Counted from the first letter of the stretch, positions 51,868-63,125 are shown. The stretch: 64,000 nt of DNA from Salinigranum marinum (GCF_024228675.1 NZ_CP100461.1:806001-870000); one strand, 5' to 3'. Numbers and translations are program-made. Notes: generated from the letters alone by a model not told the origin.

Positions 51868-52284
51868 TCACTCGGTGGACTCGTCGGCGCGCACGTCGTC
51901 CCCGCCGACGAGGTCGTCGAGGCGGTCGAGGTACGCCTCGCGGGGAACCTGGTAGAGCCCGCGGTAGTCGATTCGTCCCCTGGTGAACCGGGCCGCGAGC
52001 GCGACCGCCCCGTCGACGGCCGCAGGGCGCGAGTCGTACCGCTCGACCGGCCCTTCGATCTCGGGTTCGAGAAAGAGCGATACGTGCCACGTGTCGGTCC
52101 GGACCTGGGAGGCACCGGGACGTTTCCGCCGTGAGCCGTTCGTGACGTAGATCGTCGGGAGACAGGGGGCGGGGAAGTCCGTCGTGTTGAACACGTCCGG
52201 ACGGTAGGTGAGGACGCTCCGTCCCTCGTGTTCGTCCGCCCACACCTGCCAGCCGTCCGGCAGGTCGTCGTAGTCGGCGCTCAT
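51868..52284 (-). CDS. Conserved haloarchaeal protein (likely DUF5820)
   Basis: This 138-residue acidic protein begins MSADYDDLPDGWQVWADEHEG. VLTYRPDVFNTTDFPAPCLPTIYVTNGSRRKRPG and DTWHVSLFLEPEIE follow. From memory this is DUF5820, restricted to haloarchaea. The function is unknown. ATG 52284 is chosen over the frame extension to 52341. It lies 69 bases upstream of UPF0179 on the same strand and may share its transcript. Confidence 0.75.
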   Translation of the reverse strand: MSADYDDLPDGWQVWADEHEGRSVLTYRPDVFNTTDFPAPCLPTIYVTNGSRRKRPGASQVRTDTWHVSLFLEPEIEGPVERYDSRPAAVDGAVALAARFTRGRIDYRGLYQVPREAYLDRLDDLVGGDDVRADESTE

Positions 52285-52646
52285 ACCCGCTAGAGCGGGC
52301 CGCCGAGTCAAGAGCGCGGCGGTCTGGCGCGACCCGGGCACAGGCTGGTCCCCGTCGTCGCTCGAAACGTGGCGACCACTTCACATATCGGAGGAAGGCT
52401 TATTTACATCGACCACTCACCAATTAAGTAGTCTCGGATCCGGGCCGAGTCACCGCCCTGTGGACCGCTAGCCGAATACGTCGTTCTCCGCGAACCGTCG
52501 AAGATCCGTGTCGCCGTGCGGAAGGGTGGTATGAACATCCATGCCACGACCGACAATCGACCCCGACGACCGATCACGCGTCACCCCCCGAGTACGGTCA
52601 CCGAGTCGTGGGTGTGAACTCGGTTCAGAGACTCCGAACATGAACA
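52285..52646. other. Intergenic region with possible long prkA leader
   Basis: CTTATTTAC at 52399-52407 and AATTAAGTA at about 52422-52430 are the best plus-strand TATA candidates. Either would leave the first kinase gene a 5' leader of 190-220 bases, unusually long for a haloarchaeon. No good gene is visible; the reverse frame ending at 52468 is short and unsupported. Confidence 0.35.
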
Positions 52647-54722
52647 ATGAGCAGTGAACTCGAAACACTAGAAGACCTGAGCAAGCATTACCGCGAGTCC
52701 GTCCCCGCGGACCTCCGCGAGGCGAAGAGTTTCGACTGGTACCTCGACGAGGTGTACGACGACCCGAAGATCACCCGCAACGCCCACCAGCGCGTCGCGG
52801 ACATGTTCGACTACTACGGCACCACGTACGACGAGGACGCCGGCATCGTCGAGTACCTCATGGCCTCCGAAGACCCGCTGCACGACGGCGAGAACGTCTT
52901 CTACGGCCGGGAGGTCCACGAGTCGATCCACGAGTTCGTCAACAAGGTGAAGTCCGGGGCTCGCGGACTGGGCCCCGAGAAACGCATCAAACTCCTCCTC
53001 GGTCCGGTGGGATCGGGCAAGTCGCACTTCGACTGGATGGTGCGGCGGTACTTCGAGGATTACACCATGCGCGAGGACGGCCGGATGTACACGTTCCGGT
53101 GGACCCACCTCGGCGACGTCATCCGCGACCAGGATCCCGCCGACGACACGGTCCAGTCGCCGATGAATCAAGACCCCATCGTCCTCCTCCCGCAGGAACA
53201 GCGGGACATCGTCCTCGAACGGCTGAACGAGAACCTCCAGGCGCCGTACACGGTCCGCAACGAACAGTCGCTGGACCCCGCCAGTGAGTTCTACATGGAC
53301 CGCCTGCTCGCGCACTACGACGACGACCTCCAGTCGGTGATGGAGAACCACATCGAGGTCGTCCGCCTCGTCGCGAGCGAGAACAAACGTCAGTGCGTCG
53401 AGACGTTCGAGCCGAAGGACAAGAAGAACCAAGACGAGACCGAACTCACCGGCGACGTCAACTACTCGAAGCTCGCCGTCTACGGCGAGTCGGACCCGAG
53501 GGCGTTCGACTACTCCGGGGCGTTCTGCAACGCTAACCGCGGGCTGTTCTCCGGCGAGGAACTGCTCAAACTCCAGCGGGAGTTCCTCTACGACTTCCTG
53601 CACGCCTCCCAGGAGCAGACGATCAAGCCGAAGAACAACCCCCGGATCGACATCGACCAGGTCATCGTCGGCCGGACCAACATGCCCGAGTACCGCGAGA
53701 AGAAGGGCGACGAGAAGATGGAGGCGTTCAATGATCGGACCAAGCGGATCGACTTCCCGTATGTCCTCGAGTACGAACAGGAGGCCGACATCTACCGCAA
53801 GATGCTCCGGAACGCCGACGTCCCGGACATGCACATCGAACCGCACGCCATGGAGATGGCGGGGCTGTTCGGCGTCCTGACCCGGACCACCGAACCCGAC
53901 GGCGGCAACGTGACGCTCGTCCAGAAGGCGAAGGCCTACAACGGAGAGGTCGACGACGGCGACGACCTCGACGTGCGGAAGCTCAGGGAAGAAGGAGAGG
54001 CCAAGGCCGACATCGCCGAGGGGATGGACGGTGTCTCCGCCCGGTTCATCGGCGACGAGATCGCCGAGGCGATCATGGACTCGACGCACAGGGGGAGAGA
54101 CTTCCTCTCGCCGCTGACGGTGTTCAACCACTTCGAGCAGAACCTCGAATCCCACGGCTCCATCCTCGAGGAGAACATCGAGCGCTACCACCACTACCTG
54201 GAGATGGTGCGCGAGGAGTACAAAGAGCGCGCCATCGAGGACGTCCGCCACGCGCTCGCGTACGACCTCGACGAGATCCAGCGCCAGGGCGAGAAGTACA
54301 TGGACCACGTCATGGCGTACATCGACGACGCCACCGTCGAGGACGAACTGACGGGGAGAGAACAGGAACCGGACGAGAAGTTCCTCCGTTCCGTCGAGGA
54401 GAAGCTCTCGATCCCCGAAGACCGGAAGGACGACTTCCGCCAGGAGGTGTCGAACTGGGTCTCCCGGCGGGCGCGCGAGGGAACCTCGTTCAACCCCCAG
54501 GACAACGACCGTCTGCGCCGTGCGCTCGAACGCAAGCTCTGGGAGGACAAGAAACACAACATCAACTTCTCGGCGCTCGTGAGCGCGAACGAACTGGACG
54601 ACGACGAGCGCAACGCGTGGATCGACGCGCTCGTCGACCAGGGCTACTCGCGCGAAGGGGCCCGGGAGGTCCTCGAGTTCGCCGGTGCCGAGGTGGCAAA
54701 GAGCGAGCTGGAGGGGGAGTGA
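52647..54722 (+). CDS. prkA: PrkA-type AAA+ serine protein kinase, first copy
   Basis: This 691-residue protein has an N-terminal PrkA AAA domain with Walker A GPVGSGKS at residues 119-126. Characteristic segments include FYGREVHESIHEFVNKVKSGARGLGPEKRIKLLLG and SGAFCNANRGLFSGEELLKLQREFLYDFLHASQEQTIKPKNNPRIDIDQVIVGRTNMPEY. A C-terminal all-helical kinase-like domain follows. Bacterial PrkA works with YeaH and YcgB in starvation and stress responses; recent work treats some as AAA proteases. It is the first gene of a tight four-gene operon. Confidence 0.92.
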   Translation: MSSELETLEDLSKHYRESVPADLREAKSFDWYLDEVYDDPKITRNAHQRVADMFDYYGTTYDEDAGIVEYLMASEDPLHDGENVFYGREVHESIHEFVNKVKSGARGLGPEKRIKLLLGPVGSGKSHFDWMVRRYFEDYTMREDGRMYTFRWTHLGDVIRDQDPADDTVQSPMNQDPIVLLPQEQRDIVLERLNENLQAPYTVRNEQSLDPASEFYMDRLLAHYDDDLQSVMENHIEVVRLVASENKRQCVETFEPKDKKNQDETELTGDVNYSKLAVYGESDPRAFDYSGAFCNANRGLFSGEELLKLQREFLYDFLHASQEQTIKPKNNPRIDIDQVIVGRTNMPEYREKKGDEKMEAFNDRTKRIDFPYVLEYEQEADIYRKMLRNADVPDMHIEPHAMEMAGLFGVLTRTTEPDGGNVTLVQKAKAYNGEVDDGDDLDVRKLREEGEAKADIAEGMDGVSARFIGDEIAEAIMDSTHRGRDFLSPLTVFNHFEQNLESHGSILEENIERYHHYLEMVREEYKERAIEDVRHALAYDLDEIQRQGEKYMDHVMAYIDDATVEDELTGREQEPDEKFLRSVEEKLSIPEDRKDDFRQEVSNWVSRRAREGTSFNPQDNDRLRRALERKLWEDKKHNINFSALVSANELDDDERNAWIDALVDQGYSREGAREVLEFAGAEVAKSELEGE

Positions 54723-54732
54723 TACAACGAGG

Positions 54733-57015
54733 ATGCGACACGACTCTCCCGAGCGACCGGACTTCATCCGCGCCGCCGACGAGGAACTCCGAGGGACGTA
54801 CGAGGAGCCGATGTCGCTGGCGGAGTACGTCGACCGGGCGTTCGAGCGCCCCTCGATCGCTTCGCACGCCTCGAAGTACCTCGTCGAAGCAATCGAGTCG
54901 ATGGGGACCCGGACGGTGGTCGAGACGGGCGAGGAGCGCGAGCGCTACCGCTTCTTCGACGACCCCGCCAACGAGGGCGAACACGCCGTCCTCGGCAACA
55001 CCGAGATCCTGAACGACTTCGTCGACGATCTCCGGACCATCGCCGCCGACAGGGGCAAAGCGGAGAAGCTCATCTGGTTCGACGGGCCCACCGCGACGGG
55101 CAAGTCCGAGCTCAAGCGGTGTCTCGTCAACGGGCTGCGCGAGTACTCGAAGACGGACGCGGGGCGGCGGTACACGGTCGAGTGGAACATCGCCAACGTC
55201 GCCGACACCCGCGGGCTGTCGTACGGCGACGAGGTCGACCACGAGGAGGACTGGTACGAGTCGCCGGTCCAGTCACACCCGCTGTCGGTGTTCCCCGCGG
55301 AGGTCCGCCGCGACGTCGTGGCGACGCTCAACGCCGAATCCGCCGACCACATCCCCCTGTCGCTCGACGAGGAGCTCGACCCGTTCTGTCGCGAGGCGTA
55401 CACCCACCTCGAAGAGCAGTACCGTCGGGCGGGCAAGCAGAACCTCTTCAGCGAGGTCGCCGCCGAGAAACACCTCCGCGTGAAGAACTACGTCGTCGAC
55501 GTGGGACGGGGGATCGGCATCCTCCACTCGGAGGACGACGGCAGCCCCAAGGAACGGCTCGTGGGGTCGTGGATGCCCGGGATGCTCCGCGAACTCGACT
55601 CGCGTGGGCGGAAGAACCCGCAGGCGTTCTCGTACGACGGCGTGCTCTCGCAGGGCAACGGCCTGCTCACCATCGTCGAGGACGCCACCCAGCACTCGGA
55701 TCTCCTCCAGAAGCTGCTGAACGTGCCCGACGAGGGGCACGTCAAACTCGACAAGGGGATCGGGATGGACATCGACACGCAACTGCTCATCATCTCGAAC
55801 CCGGACCTCGACGCCGAACTCGACAAGTACGCCGACCGGAACGGTCGGGACCCGCTCAAGGCCCTGAAGCGGCGGCTGAACAAACACGAGTTCCGCTACC
55901 TGACGAATCACTCGCTGGAAGCGGAGCTCATCCGCCGGGAACTGACGAACGAGACGTCGGTGTGGGACGCCGAGTCGTACGAGGCGCTCGAGGCGCGGAT
56001 CCGCGAGGGCCTCGTCGTCGCCGTCCGCGACAGCGCCGGCGAACTCACCGACCGCGAACTCGCCCCTCACGCCGTCGAGGCGGCGTCGATGTACTCCGTG
56101 GTCTCCAGACTGGACGCCGAGGACCTCTCGGCGGGGTTGGATCTGGTCGACAAGGCGCTGTTGTACGACCGGGGCTACCTCCAGGAGGGCGACGAGCGGG
56201 TCGACGCCGATGAGTTCGAGTTCGAGGGGAAGGGCGACGGCACCCACGGCATCCCCGTGACGTACACCCGTGACGTCATCGCTGACTTGCTCCACGCGGA
56301 CACCGGGCGGCGACACGAGTCGCTCCCGGTCGAGCGGGTCATCACCCCGGTGGACGTCCTCGACGCGATGGCGGGCGACCTGACCGAGGCTCCCGTCTTC
56401 TCGCGCGCCGAGGCGACGGAGTACGAGTCGCGGCTCGCGATGGTGAAAGACTACATCTACGAACGGCAGGAGTCGGACGTCCTCGACGCCCTCTTAGCGG
56501 AGAAGGGCGTCGAGGCCGAGACGGTCGAGGAGTACGTTGAGCACGTGTACGCGTGGGCGGGTGACGACCAGTTGGAGACCGAACACGGGCCGGTCGACCC
56601 CGACCCGCTGCTGATGCGGCTGTTCGAGACCGAACACCTCGGGCGGTTCCGCGATGCGGACTACGACGGCAACGAGCCAAACGACGGGGTCGAGGAGTTC
56701 CGCCGCGAGAAGGTCATCAGCGCGCTCAACCGCTACGCGTGGGAGAACCGCGACGAGGACTTCTCGATCACCGACGTGGACTTCTCGGAGATGCCGGTCA
56801 TCCGCGCGGTGCTCGACACGCACGACTGGGACGACGTTCGCCGGCTGTTCCCCGATCTGGACCCGAACCAGTGGGACGACCCACCGGCGAACACGGACAC
56901 GGAAGCGATCAAACAACGGACGATCGATCACATGACAGAGAACGGTTACACGCGTGCCTCGGCCGAGTTGGCGAGCCGCGACGTGATGCGCGAGGTGAGC
57001 TACCAGTGGGGCTGA
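54733..57015 (+). CDS. prkA: PrkA-type AAA+ protein kinase, second copy
   Basis: This 760-residue paralogue of the previous gene has Walker A GPTATGKS at residues 118-125, preceded by an IWFD strand. It has [62 protein letters not shown], equivalent to the Walker B/sensor region. The region between the AAA core and the C-terminal winged domain is longer than in copy one. It starts ten bases after copy one ends and overlaps the next gene by ten bases. The two copies probably act as a hetero-oligomer; that is inferred from their pairing. Confidence 0.9.
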   Translation: MRHDSPERPDFIRAADEELRGTYEEPMSLAEYVDRAFERPSIASHASKYLVEAIESMGTRTVVETGEERERYRFFDDPANEGEHAVLGNTEILNDFVDDLRTIAADRGKAEKLIWFDGPTATGKSELKRCLVNGLREYSKTDAGRRYTVEWNIANVADTRGLSYGDEVDHEEDWYESPVQSHPLSVFPAEVRRDVVATLNAESADHIPLSLDEELDPFCREAYTHLEEQYRRAGKQNLFSEVAAEKHLRVKNYVVDVGRGIGILHSEDDGSPKERLVGSWMPGMLRELDSRGRKNPQAFSYDGVLSQGNGLLTIVEDATQHSDLLQKLLNVPDEGHVKLDKGIGMDIDTQLLIISNPDLDAELDKYADRNGRDPLKALKRRLNKHEFRYLTNHSLEAELIRRELTNETSVWDAESYEALEARIREGLVVAVRDSAGELTDRELAPHAVEAASMYSVVSRLDAEDLSAGLDLVDKALLYDRGYLQEGDERVDADEFEFEGKGDGTHGIPVTYTRDVIADLLHADTGRRHESLPVERVITPVDVLDAMAGDLTEAPVFSRAEATEYESRLAMVKDYIYERQESDVLDALLAEKGVEAETVEEYVEHVYAWAGDDQLETEHGPVDPDPLLMRLFETEHLGRFRDADYDGNEPNDGVEEFRREKVISALNRYAWENRDEDFSITDVDFSEMPVIRAVLDTHDWDDVRRLFPDLDPNQWDDPPANTDTEAIKQRTIDHMTENGYTRASAELASRDVMREVSYQWG

Positions 57016-58331
57016 GAGACGATCTCGAACGGTTCCGCGAAGTCGGCGAGGAGCGCCGCGAGGACCTCAAGGAGTTCATCACGTACGGCGACCTCGGCGG
57101 GAGCGGCCCGAACAGCATCAAGATCCCGATCAAAGTCGTCGACCTCCCGTCGTTCGAGTACGACCAGCTCGACAAGGGCGGCGTGGGCCAGGGGCAGGGC
57201 GGGACGCCCGACGTCGGCCAGCCGGTCGGCCAGCCCCAGCCCGCTGACGGCGATGGCGACGGCGACGAGGAGGGCGAGCCCGGCGAGGAGGCCGGCGAGC
57301 ACGAGTACTACGAGATGGACCCCGAGGAGTTCGCCGAAGAGCTCGACGAGGAGCTCGGGCTCGAACTCGAACCGAAGGGGAAACAGGTCGTCGAGGAGGT
57401 CGAGGGCGACTTCACCGACATCACCCGCGTCGGCCCCAACTCGACACTCGACTTCGAGAAGCTGTTCAAGCAGGGGCTGAAGCGGAAGCTCTCGATGGAC
57501 TTCGACGAGGAGTACGTCCGAGAGGCGTGCAAGGTCGCCGGCGTCGACGCCCGCGGGGTGTTCCGGTGGTGCCGCGACCAGCACATCCTCGTCGGCCTGC
57601 CGTGGGTCGAGGAGGCGTTCGAGGAGGTGCCGGACGACGAGCGCGGGACGTGGGACTCCTTCGAGGAGATGGCCGACAACGTCGAGCGGACGACGGCGAT
57701 CCAGCGCATCCGCCGCGACGGCCTCCGCGAGGTACCCTTCAGACGGGAGGACGAACGCTACCGCCACCCCGAGATCATCGAGAAGAAAGAGAAGAACGTC
57801 GTCGTGGTGAACATCCGCGACGTGTCGGGGTCGATGCGCGAGAAGAAACGCGAGCTGGTCGAACGGACCTTCACCCCTCTCGACTGGTACCTCACGGGCA
57901 AGTACGACAACGCGGAGTTCGTCTACATCGCCCACGACGCCGAGGCGTGGCGGGTCGACCGCGGGGATTTCTTCGGCATCCGTTCGGGCGGCGGCACGAA
58001 GATCTCCAGCGCCTACGAACTCGCCAAGGCGGTGTTAGAAGAGGAGTACCCCTGGAGCGAGTGGAACCGCTACGTGTTCGCGGCGGGCGACTCGGAGAAC
58101 TCGTCGAACGACACGACGGAGAACGTCATCCCACTGATGGAGGAGATCCCGGCGAACCTCCACGCGTACGTCGAGACCCAGCCCGGCGGCACGGCGATCA
58201 ACGCAACCCACGCCGAGGAGGTCGACCGGGCGCTCGGCGACACGGGGAACGTCGTCGTCACGTACGTCTCCTCGCCGGACGACGTCACGGACGCGATCTA
58301 CGAGATCCTGAGCACGGAGGACGGCAAATGA
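57006..58331 (+). CDS. yeaH: YeaH/DUF444 von Willebrand factor A-type protein
   Basis: This 441-residue protein starts at GTG 57006, overlapping the second kinase gene. The N-terminal region is acidic and Gly/Gln/Glu-rich. [36 protein letters not shown] gives the VWA MIDAS motif Asp272-Ser274-Ser276. [23 protein letters not shown] and [20 protein letters not shown] complete the fold. YeaH partners PrkA in bacteria. Translational overlap with its neighbours indicates one operon. Confidence 0.92.
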   Translation: MGLRDDLERFREVGEERREDLKEFITYGDLGGSGPNSIKIPIKVVDLPSFEYDQLDKGGVGQGQGGTPDVGQPVGQPQPADGDGDGDEEGEPGEEAGEHEYYEMDPEEFAEELDEELGLELEPKGKQVVEEVEGDFTDITRVGPNSTLDFEKLFKQGLKRKLSMDFDEEYVREACKVAGVDARGVFRWCRDQHILVGLPWVEEAFEEVPDDERGTWDSFEEMADNVERTTAIQRIRRDGLREVPFRREDERYRHPEIIEKKEKNVVVVNIRDVSGSMREKKRELVERTFTPLDWYLTGKYDNAEFVYIAHDAEAWRVDRGDFFGIRSGGGTKISSAYELAKAVLEEEYPWSEWNRYVFAAGDSENSSNDTTENVIPLMEEIPANLHAYVETQPGGTAINATHAEEVDRALGDTGNVVVTYVSSPDDVTDAIYEILSTEDGK

Positions 58332-60337
58332 GCAACTCGGACAGAGTCGACAAACAGCGCGAGGCGGACGAACTGAAAGAGCCGGTCCGGGAGGCGGGCA
58401 ACCTCGCCCGCAAACTCGGCCTGGAACCGTATCCGGTGAACTACTGGATCGTCGACTACGACGAGATGAACGAACTCATCGCCTACGGTGGTTTCCAGCG
58501 GCGGTATCCGCACTGGCGCTGGGGGATGACGTACGACCGCCAGCGCAAGCAAGGGCAGTTCGGAATGGGCAAGGCGTTCGAGATCGTCAACAACGACAAC
58601 CCCTCCCACGCGTTCCTCCAACTCTCGAACTCGCTGGCGGACCAGAAAGCGGTCATCACCCACGTCGAGGCCCACGCGGACTTCTTCGCCAACAACGAGT
58701 GGTTCGGGCTCTTCCTCGGCGAGGGCGACGACCCCGACGCGGCGGCGATGCTCGAACGGCACGCCGACGCCATCGCGTCGTACATGAACGACCCGGAGAT
58801 CGACCGCGAGGAGGTCGAGGCGTTCATCGACGCGGTGCTCACGCTGGAGGACACGATCGACCAGCACCGCGCGTTCGCGGAGGCGGGCGAGGGGCGCAAG
58901 CGGGCGCCGCCCGAGGACCTCCGCAAGCGGCTCGACTCGATGAACATCTCCGAGGAGGTCCGGCGGCAGGTGTTCGACGAGGAGTGGCTCGACGACCTCG
59001 CCGAGGCCGAAGAGCGCGCGGCGAAGCTTACCGAGCCCCGCAAGGACGTCATGGCGTATCTCCGCGAGCATGGGATGCACTACGACGGCGAGGAGGGGCG
59101 TGCGGTGGAGATGGAGACGTGGCAGAAGGACCTCCTCGATATGCTGCGGACGGAGGCGTACTACTTCGCCGCCCAGAAGATGACGAAGGTGATGAACGAG
59201 GGGTGGGCCGCCTACTGGGAGTCGTTGATGATGGGCGACGAGCGGTTCGCCGGTACCGACGAGTTCGTCACCTACGCCGACCACCAGTCGCGGGTGCTCG
59301 GCTCGCCGGGGCTGAACCCGTACAAGCTCGGCAAGGAGCTCTGGGAGTACGTCGAGAACACGACCAACAGGCGGGAGGTGGCGGACAAACTCCTCCGCGT
59401 CCGTGGGATCTCGTGGCGGAACTTCCGCGACGTCGTCGACTTCGACGAGGTGCAGGAGCTGCTCCGGCCCGATCGGGAGATCGACGTGGTCACGCCCGAG
59501 ACGCTCGACGAGCTGGGAGAACTGGCCGACGCGGGCGACCCCCGGGTCGACGCCGACGCCCTCGCGGCCGCCCGCGACGGCGAGATCGACGTCGGGGCGT
59601 ACCCGTGGAAGCTGCTCAGCTACGCGGGGCTGGCCGAACGGCACTTCTCGCTCGTCAAACCGCAGAACCGCGGGTTCCTCTCGCGGATCCGTCGGTCGGA
59701 GCTCGAACAGCTCTCGCGGTACATGTTCGACGACGAACGCTACGACACCGTCGAGGAGGCGGTCGCGGACGTCGACTACACCGCCGGCTGGGATCGGATG
59801 CGGGAGGTGCGCGCGAGCCACAACGACGTCACCTTCCTCGACGAGTTCCTCACGCAAGAGTTCGTCACGGACAACCACTACTTCACGTACGAGTACACCC
59901 AGACGAGCGGCGACTACCGCGTCACCTCGACGGAGTACGAGGACGTGAAAAAGAAGCTGCTCCTGCAGTTCACCAACTTCGGGAAACCGACGGTCGCGGT
60001 GTACGACGGCAACTTCGACAACCGGGGCGAACTCCTCCTCGGTCACCAGTACAACGGCATCATGCTCGACATGCCACAGGCGAAGGCCGTCCTCAAGCGG
60101 GTCTACCAGCTGTGGGGCCGGCCGGTGAACCTGATGACGATCGTCAAGGAGTACGACGATCACGACGTGGAGGTCGCGCGTCGACGCAACCGCGAGCCGA
60201 CGCCGGTCGAGGTCGGCAAACGGATCCGGTTCGACGGCGACCGGTTCGAGACCTTCGAGCTCGACTCCGAGCTCGAATCGCGCATCCAGGCGACCGACGT
60301 GGACTACGACACCAAACCCGACGACTGGCTCGCGTAA
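58328..60337 (+). CDS. spoVR: SpoVR family protein (YcgB homologue)
   Basis: This 669-residue protein begins at ATG 58328, overlapping the yeaH stop (ATGA). Signature segments are [69 protein letters not shown] and [44 protein letters not shown] and the C-terminal [46 protein letters not shown] also match. SpoVR/YcgB takes part in spore cortex formation in Bacillus and stress adaptation in enterobacteria. Here it completes the PrkA-PrkA-YeaH-SpoVR module. Confidence 0.95.
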   Translation: MSNSDRVDKQREADELKEPVREAGNLARKLGLEPYPVNYWIVDYDEMNELIAYGGFQRRYPHWRWGMTYDRQRKQGQFGMGKAFEIVNNDNPSHAFLQLSNSLADQKAVITHVEAHADFFANNEWFGLFLGEGDDPDAAAMLERHADAIASYMNDPEIDREEVEAFIDAVLTLEDTIDQHRAFAEAGEGRKRAPPEDLRKRLDSMNISEEVRRQVFDEEWLDDLAEAEERAAKLTEPRKDVMAYLREHGMHYDGEEGRAVEMETWQKDLLDMLRTEAYYFAAQKMTKVMNEGWAAYWESLMMGDERFAGTDEFVTYADHQSRVLGSPGLNPYKLGKELWEYVENTTNRREVADKLLRVRGISWRNFRDVVDFDEVQELLRPDREIDVVTPETLDELGELADAGDPRVDADALAAARDGEIDVGAYPWKLLSYAGLAERHFSLVKPQNRGFLSRIRRSELEQLSRYMFDDERYDTVEEAVADVDYTAGWDRMREVRASHNDVTFLDEFLTQEFVTDNHYFTYEYTQTSGDYRVTSTEYEDVKKKLLLQFTNFGKPTVAVYDGNFDNRGELLLGHQYNGIMLDMPQAKAVLKRVYQLWGRPVNLMTIVKEYDDHDVEVARRRNREPTPVEVGKRIRFDGDRFETFELDSELESRIQATDVDYDTKPDDWLA

Positions 60338-60517
60338 CGAATACCGAGCGGGCCGGTCCTGTCTTCCCTGAGCCGTGAACGGTAGTCCGTGAACCGTTGA
60401 CACATGGGCCGGCGACTGCCGTCGCACTCCTTCCGAACCGTCCCGAACGCCGCACAGTATCGAAAGAGAGAATTAACGGGGTAGTTTCATACAGTCGGAC
60501 GGGTGACGAGAGGACGG

Positions 60518-61060
60518 ATGACCATCGGACTCCAACAGGAGGAACCCGAGGGGACACTCGCGGAGTCGGACATCCACGACGTCCTCCGTAACGACCGCCG
60601 CCGACTGGTCCTCGAACGGCTCGCTGAGGGGGAAGATCGACAGACAGTCAGCGACCTCGCGGAGTACATCGCGACCGTCGAGTCCGGGGAAGAGCCGCCG
60701 CCGCGGAACGTCAGACAGAGCGTTTACGTCTCGCTCCACCAGACTCACCTCCCGAAACTCGACGACCTCGGCATCGTCGAGTACGACGCGAACGCGAAGG
60801 CAGTACTCAGAGCTGAGAACGCGGACGACGTCGCGGTGTACATGGAAGTCGTCCCCAAGAACGCCATCTCGTGGGCCGAGTACTACTTCGGTCTCGGCGT
60901 GCTGGGCCTGCTGGCGATCGTCGGGCAGTTGGTCGGCGTTCCGATCCTCGGAGCCGTCGACAGCACGCTCCTCGCCACGGTCTTGTTTCTCGTCGTCACG
61001 GTGTCGGCCGGTTACCACGTCTTCGACCAGCGCGACGCCGTGCTTCGGTTCGACGACTGA
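60518..61060 (+). CDS. Winged-helix membrane protein (DUF7344-like)
   Basis: This 180-residue paralogue of the 49020 and 63126 genes has a winged helix (DIHDVLRNDRRRLVLERLAEGEDRQTVSDLAEYIATVESGEEPPPRNVRQSVYVSLHQTHLPKLDDLGIVEYDA). It has two C-terminal membrane helices (YYFGLGVLGLLAIVGQLVGVPIL, LLATVLFLVVTVSAGYHV). ATG 60518 is taken as start, with GTG 60503 as an alternative. The TATA-like AATTAACGG at 60471-60479 would start the mRNA near 60500. It is probably a membrane-bound transcription regulator of unknown target. Confidence 0.8.
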   Translation: MTIGLQQEEPEGTLAESDIHDVLRNDRRRLVLERLAEGEDRQTVSDLAEYIATVESGEEPPPRNVRQSVYVSLHQTHLPKLDDLGIVEYDANAKAVLRAENADDVAVYMEVVPKNAISWAEYYFGLGVLGLLAIVGQLVGVPILGAVDSTLLATVLFLVVTVSAGYHVFDQRDAVLRFDD

Positions 61061-61116
61061 TGCGGTAACTCGCGAGCCGGCGGGGCGTTCAAGTTACCCC
61101 CCTCCCTAGCCCGGCC

Positions 61117-62604
61117 ATGACGACCACGGCGATCCTGTGGCTTCGGCGGGACCTCAGGCTCCACGACAACGAGGCGCTTTCCGAGGCGGCCGCCGCCGAC
61201 CGACTCCTCCCGGTGTACGTCGTCGACCCCCGTACGTACGGTGATCGACCGTACGGCGGACCCGACTCGTTCCGGTTCGGGAAAACCGGCCCCCACCGGG
61301 CTCGCTTCCGCTGTGAGGCGCTGTCGGACCTCCGGGCGTCGTTCCGCGAGCGGGGCTCGGAGCTTGTCGTCCGTGAAGGACCACCCGAAGAAGTGCTCGC
61401 CGACCTCGCGACGACGGTCGACGCCGACGTGGTCGCGATGCACACCCGGCCCGCACCCGAGGAGGCGCGGGTCGAGTCATCCGTCACCGCCCGCCTGCGC
61501 GAGCGCGGCGTGCGGGTGCGGCGGCTCTGGGGGCACACGCTGTACCACGTCAACGACCTCCCCACCCCCTACACGGAGGTCTCGGACACGTACACGTCCT
61601 TCCGCAAGTCGGTCGAGCGCGAGGCGAGCGTCCGCGAGCAAGTAGCCACGCCGTCGCTCCCGCCGCTCCCCGACGCCGTCGGGGACGCAGTCGGCCCCGG
61701 AGACGTCCCGACGCCGGCGACGCTCCCGGGACTGGACGACGAGACGGTCGCCGCGGCCCGCGCGCCCGACCCGGACGGCCGGGGCGTGCTCCCGTTCGAG
61801 GGCGGCGAGTCAGCCGCACTCGACCGCGTCGAATCGTACGTCTGGGACGCGGACCGCCTCCGCGAGTACAAGGAGACCCGAAACGGGCTCATCGGCGAGG
61901 GATACTCCTCGAAGCTCTCGCCGTGGCTCAACGAGGGCTGCCTCTCGCCACGGTACGTCCACGACGAAGTGCGGCGGTACGAGGAGCTCCGGGTAAAAAA
62001 CGACTCGACGTACTGGCTCCTCTTCGAGCTCATCTGGCGCGACTTCTTCCAGTTCCAGGTGGCGAAACACGGCGGGCAGTTCTTTTCCCGACCGGGCATC
62101 CGCGAGCGACACGACATCGACTGGCGCGACGACGACCGCGCGTTCGATCTGTGGGCGCACGGCGAGACGGGGATCCCGTTCGTCGACGCGAACATGCGCG
62201 AACTGAACGAGACGGGGTACATGTCCAATCGAGGGAGACAGAACGCCGCCTCGTTCCTGGCGAACAACCTCCGGATCGACTGGCGGCGCGGCGCGGCGTA
62301 CTTCGAGACGCAACTGGTCGACTACGAGCCCTGCTCGAACTACGGTAACTGGGCGTACATCGCCGGCGTCGGCAACGACTCCCGCGACCGCTACTTCAAC
62401 GTCGTGAAGCAGGCGCGGCAGTACGACGCCCGGGCGGAGTACGTCACGCACTGGCTTCCGGTGCTGGAGCCGCTCCCGCCGGAGTACGCCCACGAGCCCT
62501 GGCGGCTGTCGGCGGACGAGCAGGCGGCGCACGGCGTCGAACTCGGCGTCGACTACCCCGAGCCGATGCTCGACCTGGACGCGTCGTACGAGAAGCTCCG
62601 GTAG
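61117..62604 (+). CDS. cry: Cryptochrome DASH / photolyase family protein
   Basis: This 495-residue FAD protein begins ILWLRRDLRLHDNEALSEA, the photolyase start. The cryptochrome-DASH features are RRLWGHTLYHVNDLPTPYTEVSDTYTSFRKSVE, SSKLSPWLNEGCLSPRYVHDEVRRYE, FELIWRDFFQFQVAKHG and TGYMSNRGRQNAASFLANNLRIDWRRGAAYFETQLVDYEPCSNYGNWAYIAGVGNDSRDRYFN. It probably repairs UV lesions, mainly in single-stranded DNA, using blue light. The C-terminus YPEPMLDLDASYEKLR is family-typical. It starts 56 bases after the winged-helix gene. Confidence 0.93.
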   Translation: MTTTAILWLRRDLRLHDNEALSEAAAADRLLPVYVVDPRTYGDRPYGGPDSFRFGKTGPHRARFRCEALSDLRASFRERGSELVVREGPPEEVLADLATTVDADVVAMHTRPAPEEARVESSVTARLRERGVRVRRLWGHTLYHVNDLPTPYTEVSDTYTSFRKSVEREASVREQVATPSLPPLPDAVGDAVGPGDVPTPATLPGLDDETVAAARAPDPDGRGVLPFEGGESAALDRVESYVWDADRLREYKETRNGLIGEGYSSKLSPWLNEGCLSPRYVHDEVRRYEELRVKNDSTYWLLFELIWRDFFQFQVAKHGGQFFSRPGIRERHDIDWRDDDRAFDLWAHGETGIPFVDANMRELNETGYMSNRGRQNAASFLANNLRIDWRRGAAYFETQLVDYEPCSNYGNWAYIAGVGNDSRDRYFNVVKQARQYDARAEYVTHWLPVLEPLPPEYAHEPWRLSADEQAAHGVELGVDYPEPMLDLDASYEKLR

Positions 62605-62641
62605 CTCGGCTCGATCGCACCACGCCGGCCACGCGCCACAC

Positions 62642-63076
62642 TCAGGCCCAGGGGTTCGTCGACTCGGCGCGGTCGGTAGCGGCGACGACGAGCGCGAGCG
62701 CCGAGACGAGGAGGAACGCGACGAGTGACAGCCGCGGGATGGTGAGCAACCCGCCGGCAATCGGGTACTGCACCGCCGCACAGCTCTGGTCGATCCCGCA
62801 GGTGCCGGCCGCCGCTGGGCGTAACTGAAGATAGACGTGGTAGGCCGCGACGGCGGTCCCCCCGAGCGAGAGCGGCAGAACCGTCCGCCAGACGTCCGCT
62901 CTCGCCTCCACCGCCGCGACGCCGGCGACGACGACGAGGGGGTACATCAGGATCCGCTGGTACCAACAGAACGTACAGGGGACGAGCCCGAGTCCGAGGC
63001 TGAAGTAGAGGCTGCCGGCGGTGGCAACGCTCGCGACGAGGGTGACGGCCACGAGGAGCGGGCGGGCGTACGTCAT
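62642..63076 (-). CDS. dsbB: Disulfide bond formation protein B (DsbB)
   Basis: This 144-residue membrane protein has four helices, the redox motif LGLVPCTFCWYQRILMYP in the first periplasm-like loop, and a second Cys pair GTCGIDQSCAAVQYP. DsbB passes electrons from a DsbA-like thiol oxidase to quinone. The archaeal cell would use it for disulfide formation in exported proteins. It starts 49 bases downstream of the winged-helix gene on the same strand. Confidence 0.95.
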   Translation of the reverse strand: MTYARPLLVAVTLVASVATAGSLYFSLGLGLVPCTFCWYQRILMYPLVVVAGVAAVEARADVWRTVLPLSLGGTAVAAYHVYLQLRPAAAGTCGIDQSCAAVQYPIAGGLLTIPRLSLVAFLLVSALALVVAATDRAESTNPWA

Positions 63077-63125
63077 CCGTTCGGGCCGGAGCCGGGCCCG
63101 AGACGGGCAGGGTTCGACCGGCGCA

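Noticed and set aside
52668..54767. A 699-codon minus-strand frame opposite the first kinase
   Set aside because: It is the mirror of the prkA coding frame. It has no start signals and is dominated by Val, Leu and Asp runs typical of antisense frames.
58298..60427. A 709-codon minus-strand frame opposite spoVR
   Set aside because: Same reason: antisense shadow of a gene with full family signatures on the plus strand.
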